Origin: DASWIG01 sp965371445
Lineage (GTDB): Bacteria > Acidobacteriota > Thermoanaerobaculia > Multivoradales > J023
Direction: 5' to 3'
NCBI GenBank assembly: GCA_965371445.1
Contig: CBDUYN010000266.1
Span: 1-10,361 of the forward strand
DNA length: 10,361 bases
The translations under genes and the position numbers were made by a program. Shown here piece after piece: positions 8,019-10,361 of this stretch (positions are counted from its first letter, which is position 1; each line of letters starts with the position of its first letter). The notes beneath the pieces are model-generated. The model had not been told where the DNA came from and ran no database searches. It worked only from the letters and a program-made list of their open reading frames with translations.

Positions 8019-8426
8019 TCAAAGCAGCAGAGAGCTGTGGAGGGTATAGAGGGGAGTCGAAAGTTCTTGAGGCCGGGGAGCGTGGTCCTCGCCGCGCTCA
8101 TACGAGAGCTGCGGCGCGACAGGAGCAGCGGCTCCAAGCGGCGCTTCGAGATGAAAGCCGACGTGGACGACCGCGATCGGAGCGTTGAGGGCCGGAGGAG
8201 CCGATCCTACCGCGGTGGCGCAGCAGTCGGTGTCCGCCGCCGCGATGGCGAGCCCGGGATCGGCGTCCACCGGGTGGCAAGGGCCGTCGGCGGCGGCCGG
8301 GCTCGCGCCCGCGGCCATCATCTCCGTCGAGCAGCTACCGGCGAGGCACCACGGGCACCACGCCGAGATCAGCGGCAGCAGGAGAAGAGTTGCGGAAAGC
8401 GCTCCGATCAGCGCACGGCGTCTCAT
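8019..8426 (-). CDS. Small exported Cys-rich protein heading the efflux operon
   Basis: 135 aa; I do not recognise the family. It starts with MRRR and a strong hydrophobic stretch (about 6-22), so it is exported or membrane-anchored. Six cysteines follow: a CPWC motif (24-27) at the end of the hydrophobic stretch, Cys32, Cys50 in GPCHP and a CC pair (68-69). MM lies at 36-37 and His at 51, 88, 92, 115 and 130. The second half is Ala/Pro-rich and ends in a short hydrophobic tail, LHSSLLL. The Cys, Met and His content and the place as first gene before cusC suggest periplasmic binding or sensing of Cu(I)/Ag(I). It is loosely like the small Cys/His-rich proteins, such as CopL, found beside copper operons, but I see no firm homology. 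The start is supported by a promoter just upstream, though no good Shine-Dalgarno is present. Confidence 0.65.
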   Translation of the reverse strand: MRRRALIGALSATLLLLPLISAWCPWCLAGSCSTEMMAAGASPAAADGPCHPVDADPGLAIAAADTDCCATAVGSAPPALNAPIAVVHVGFHLEAPLGAAAPVAPQLSYERGEDHAPRPQELSTPLYTLHSSLLL

Positions 8427-8435
8427 AGGTTGCGT

Positions 8436-8464
8436 ATCCTAGCTCAAGGGGTGCCCACGGTCAA
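8436..8464 (-). promoter_or_regulatory. Sigma70-like promoter of the copper efflux operon
   Basis: On the minus strand TTGACC (8464-8459) and TAGGAT (8441-8436) are separated by exactly 17 bases. The -10 box ends 9 bases before the ATG at 8426, so the expected transcript has a leader of only about 2-4 nt. The AGGA inside the -10 box could act as a weak Shine-Dalgarno only if transcription began further upstream. The 17-bp spacing argues against a MerR/CueR-type promoter, which normally has 19-20 bp. A response regulator or repressor would fit better. Confidence 0.55.
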
Positions 8465-8467
8465 TCC

Positions 8468-8485
8468 GTTCCTGACGTTCCTGAC
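8468..8485 (-). promoter_or_regulatory. Tandem 9-bp direct repeat, candidate operator
   Basis: GTTCCTGAC occurs twice head to tail (8468-8476 and 8477-8485; GTCAGGAAC on the transcribed strand). It ends only 3 bases upstream of the -35 box of the efflux operon. OmpR-type metal response regulators such as CusR and CopR bind paired half-sites around or just upstream of -35, so this is a plausible activator site. No regulator gene lies in the window, so the protein is unknown. Confidence 0.4.
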
Positions 8486-8545
8486 CGCGCCCGGTGCTCA
8501 AATCCTGAATACGGCCCTCCGGGGCAGATGGTTTCAGCTCACGGG

Positions 8546-9775
8546 CTACCGCGCGCCGCGGACCCAGAGCGGGACGCCACGAGCGTTGCGCAGACGAACG
8601 GTACGTCCCGCGGCGACGATGGAGCGCACCACGAGCTCATGGCGTCCGTTCTCGCGCGTATAGGCCCCTCGCACCTCTACGGTGTCGCCCACGGCGACGG
8701 CCAGACGCCGCGCCTCGACGTGCCACTGCGGAGCCAGGTAGGCGACGTAGAGTCGATTTCCGGAGCGCACCAGGACCTCGTAGCCGGGATCGAGGTCCGC
8801 GCCATGGGTCCGCGTGCGCGTGCGCCGGACTTCCCCGACGACGGTCAGGTCCGCCGCCGTCCATTGCGGGGCGTAGTAATGCCAACCCGTCCCGTGCCAG
8901 AGAGGATACCCGTCTTCGTCGCGGAGCGCGACGCGCACGTCGCCCACGACGACCTCCGACGCGATGAGGTAGCGAAGGTCGTCGTAACCTGCCCAATAGG
9001 GCTCGACGATCGAGCCTGTCACCTCAAGAGCGAGACCGGTTTCGAGCTCGATGCCGTTCTCCTCGAGGTACCACCAGGGGCCGAGCATGGCGTAGAAGCT
9101 CTCGCCGTCATCGCTCGAGAACCGGTAGTGCATGCCGTTGCCGGTGTGGTTGCCGTGACCCCAGGCGCTCCACATCCCGAGCGTCTGCCCCAGGCTGCCG
9201 GTCAAGGTCGTGACCGTCGCGGGGTCGAACCAGGACTCGCCGTGCCAGCCCGGGCCGCCGCGCCATACCGGATAGCCGTCGCCGTCGCGCAGCATGAGCT
9301 CCGCACCGTCGGTTTCCAGGACCGTGACGATCAGGAAGTCGGCCTCCGGATCCCCGTTGGGACCCCCGCCACCGTGGCCGCCGCCACCGTGACCTCCACC
9401 GTGACCATGACTTTTCCAGGAAGGCTCACCGTAGGGCTCGACGAGGGAGCCGGTGACGGCGACGCGATCGCCGTCGTCGAGAAAGAAGCCATTGTCTTCG
9501 AGGAACCACTCGGGCGCCAGCATGAGCTCGTACGAAGTGCCGTCGTCGGCCCGGAGCGTGGCGTGAGCACCGCCGCCGGTGTGGTTGCCGTGTCCCCGCG
9601 GCAACCATTCCCCCTCCGTCGACTCCAGGACGCCGGAGACCGTCACCACCGTGCCGGGGTCGAAGAAGGGACCGCCCCGGTGGCCGGGTCCGCCCTGGGC
9701 AACGACGACCGAGGTGGTGAGAGCTATCGTGAAGAGCGCCGTGAGCGCCGTCTTGTTGAAGATTCGCGTGTTCAT
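8546..9775 (-). CDS. Exported three-repeat OB-like protein with His/Gly insert
   Basis: 409 aa from the ATG at 9775; the family is not recognised. The frame is open 39 codons further upstream, but this ATG is followed by a clear signal peptide (1-26, cut near VVA/Q). The mature protein is three copies of one module (about 36-173, 182-295, 303-405). Each begins with a strand like TVVTVSG, passes through a LAPEWFLEDNG-like loop and an AVTGSLVEPY-like strand, and ends in RDGDGYPVW (in copy three LRNARGVPLW). This beta-rich pattern resembles an OB fold. HGNHTG occurs at 62-67 and 207-212 and is lost in copy three. Copy one has a flexible insert with His123, 125, 129 and 134 among glycines, suggesting loose metal binding. 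The gene lies upstream of the copper operon on the same strand, but a separate promoter follows it. Its function is unknown. Confidence 0.72.
   Translation of the reverse strand: MNTRIFNKTALTALFTIALTTSVVVAQGGPGHRGGPFFDPGTVVTVSGVLESTEGEWLPRGHGNHTGGGAHATLRADDGTSYELMLAPEWFLEDNGFFLDDGDRVAVTGSLVEPYGEPSWKSHGHGGGHGGGGHGGGGPNGDPEADFLIVTVLETDGAELMLRDGDGYPVWRGGPGWHGESWFDPATVTTLTGSLGQTLGMWSAWGHGNHTGNGMHYRFSSDDGESFYAMLGPWWYLEENGIELETGLALEVTGSIVEPYWAGYDDLRYLIASEVVVGDVRVALRDEDGYPLWHGTGWHYYAPQWTAADLTVVGEVRRTRTRTHGADLDPGYEVLVRSGNRLYVAYLAPQWHVEARRLAVAVGDTVEVRGAYTRENGRHELVVRSIVAAGRTVRLRNARGVPLWVRGAR
9368..9409 (-). repeat. Imperfect 15-bp tandem repeat coding the His/Gly insert
   Basis: On the plus strand, units GCCACCGTGGCCGCC (9368-9382) and GCCACCGTGACCTCC (9383-9397), followed by a partial ACCGTGACC copy, encode the Gly-Gly-His-Gly-Gly series of the exported protein. 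Because the unit is a multiple of three, gain or loss of a copy would change the number of histidines without breaking the frame. Confidence 0.6.
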
Positions 9776-9785
9776 CGGATATCTT

Positions 9786-9791
9786 CTTATA
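9786..9791 (-). promoter_or_regulatory. Possible -10 box of the three-repeat protein gene
   Basis: TATAAG on the minus strand lies 10 bases before the ATG at 9775. No convincing -35 box stands 16-19 bases upstream, so this is weaker than the other two promoters. AGAAG, 7 bases before the ATG, is at best a poor Shine-Dalgarno. Confidence 0.25.
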
Positions 9792-9860
9792 ACGGCCGAA
9801 GAAGCGACCCGGCCGCGTTGGTTTGGCGGTTTCTGTGCCTCCCCGCGGGAGGCGCAGTCC

Positions 9861-10165
9861 TCACGATAGGCCCGGCCGGACAGCGACGCCACACCCCGCG
9901 GGGTGGGTCCTTGGGCCTGCGAGTGTCCACTCTTCCACGCTCAGGCCAGGCGGGCGGGAAACATGGGAGGGATGCAACAGCCCCGTCACGCGAATGCGCT
10001 TTCCCAGCACTTCGGCCGCTCGAGCTCCTCGATCTCAGCGCCCGGTGCCAGCAGCAGCTTTCCCGGCGGGCCGGACATCTCCAGAACCCAGAAATCCTCG
10101 TCCTTGGCCAAGGATCCGGCGGCCGTGACCCGGATTTCCCCAGGTGTGAAGCCGGCGTTCTGCAC
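9861..10165 (-). pseudogene. Possible frameshifted small OB-like protein
   Basis: Two protein-like pieces lie in different minus-strand frames. In the frame of 10303-9986 the stretch GFTPGEIRVTAAGS, DEDFWVLEMSG and KLLLAPGAEIEELE reads like a real beta-rich protein. It then runs into a TGA at 9988-9986. From about 10025 the neighbouring frame continues with AEVLGKRIRVTGLLHPSH and stops at 9863-9861. Adding one base near 10020-10030 would join them as EELERAEVLGKRIRVTG. The joined text resembles the strand-loop-strand pattern of the module in the adjacent exported protein. The start is not visible. Above about 10165 this frame turns into unlikely protein (rich in Pro, Arg, Trp), so a second shift or a rearrangement is probable. 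It may be a decayed gene or a sequence error. Confidence 0.35.
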
Positions 10166-10361
10166 CGCTTCCCACGGCCTGCTCGTCGCTCGCCGCGGCG
10201 GGACAACGGAGACCGGCGCCCTCGATGTCCACGTGCCCGGCCTCCACGCCACGATCGCCGACTGGCTGAAGCAGAAGGGATTCAGTCCCAGAATCGCCGG
10301 CACCTGTGAGGGGGGCTAAGGTACCGTGTTCGACCAGGCCGTCGTGTCACCCGACTCGAAG
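10166..10361. other. Unassigned right edge
   Basis: No gene can be called with confidence. A plus-strand frame ending with TAA at 10317-10319 has protein-like final codons (VHVPGLHATIADWLKQKGF) and GC-rich third positions, but upstream its text becomes Ser-rich antisense sequence over the minus-strand fragment. A minus-strand frame reads HVDIEGAGLRCPAAAS (about 10237-10187), vaguely like a metal-binding HMA start but with only one Cys. Base composition by codon position does not settle the strand. Confidence 0.3.

Noticed and set aside
9776..9892. 39-codon upstream extension of the three-repeat protein
   Set aside because: It would bury the signal peptide, and its text is Arg/Pro/Ser-rich without protein character.
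9892..9905. 14-bp perfect palindrome CACCCCGCGGGGTG
   Set aside because: It has no loop, no T-tract and no second copy, and in GC-rich DNA such a palindrome can arise by chance. It was not called as a terminator or operator.
8528..10309. 593-codon open frame on the plus strand
   Set aside because: It lies antisense to the exported repeat protein, whose minus-strand reading has a signal peptide and repeated motifs. The plus reading is rich in Arg, Pro, His and Asp without any recognisable domain. High GC keeps antisense frames open.
9903..10319. Plus-strand gene ending at 10319
   Set aside because: Only the last 50 or so codons look protein-like; the earlier part is Ser-rich antisense of the better minus-strand fragment. 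It is left unassigned rather than called.
1..10361. CRISPR arrays, tRNA or rRNA genes, insertion sequences
   Set aside because: No regularly spaced repeats, no cloverleaf or rRNA-like stretches and no transposase frames were seen on either strand.

Overview
This 10.4 kb window is GC-rich and reads as chromosome of a Gram-negative bacterium: it encodes an outer-membrane efflux channel, a periplasmic adaptor and several proteins with Sec-type signal peptides. The phylum cannot be fixed from the sequence. High GC together with a Uma2-type nuclease and a CusCBA-type pump would fit Acidobacteriota, Myxococcota or a related lineage, but that is a guess. Every gene I can support lies on the minus strand, so transcription runs from right to left. 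The long plus-strand open frames are antisense shadows.

The centre (8426 down to 1420) is a five-gene copper/silver efflux operon. In order of transcription it holds: a small Cys-rich exported protein of unknown function; a TolC-type outer-membrane channel (cusC); a periplasmic adaptor with two metal-binding modules at its N-terminus (cusB); an inner-membrane HME-RND pump (cusA) that keeps the methionine triad typical of Cu(I)/Ag(I) pumps; and a free-standing periplasmic DUF3347 protein. cusC and cusB overlap by 11 nt, the cusB stop codon lies in the cusA Shine-Dalgarno, and a GC-rich hairpin follows the last stop codon. No regulator and no CusF-type chaperone gene lies in the window. DUF3347 and the two adaptor modules are natural candidates for periplasmic metal delivery. 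A good sigma70-like promoter (TTGACC-17-TAGGAT) with a tandem 9-bp direct repeat just upstream precedes the first gene.

To the right (9775 to 8546) is an unrecognised exported protein built from three copies of a roughly 100-135 residue module that looks OB-fold-like. Two copies carry an HGNHTG motif, and the first has a His/Gly-rich insert encoded by an imperfect 15-bp tandem repeat. With the Cys-rich small protein it is the most novel content here. Further right (about 10165 to 9861) the minus strand shows pieces of another small beta-rich, OB-like protein split between reading frames: a pseudogene or a sequence error. The last 200 bases are unassigned.

To the left (1287 to 307) is a Uma2-family putative nuclease with an unusual charged coiled-coil tail, probably transcribed on its own. 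The first 306 bases hold no gene. Bases 1-110 are low-complexity with long G and C runs and an inverted repeat, and look like a poor-quality contig end.

Across the window, the genes that head transcription units (1287, 8426, 9775) have a -10-like box only 6-10 nt before the ATG and no good Shine-Dalgarno, whereas the four downstream operon genes have strong ones. This suggests leaderless or near-leaderless mRNAs.
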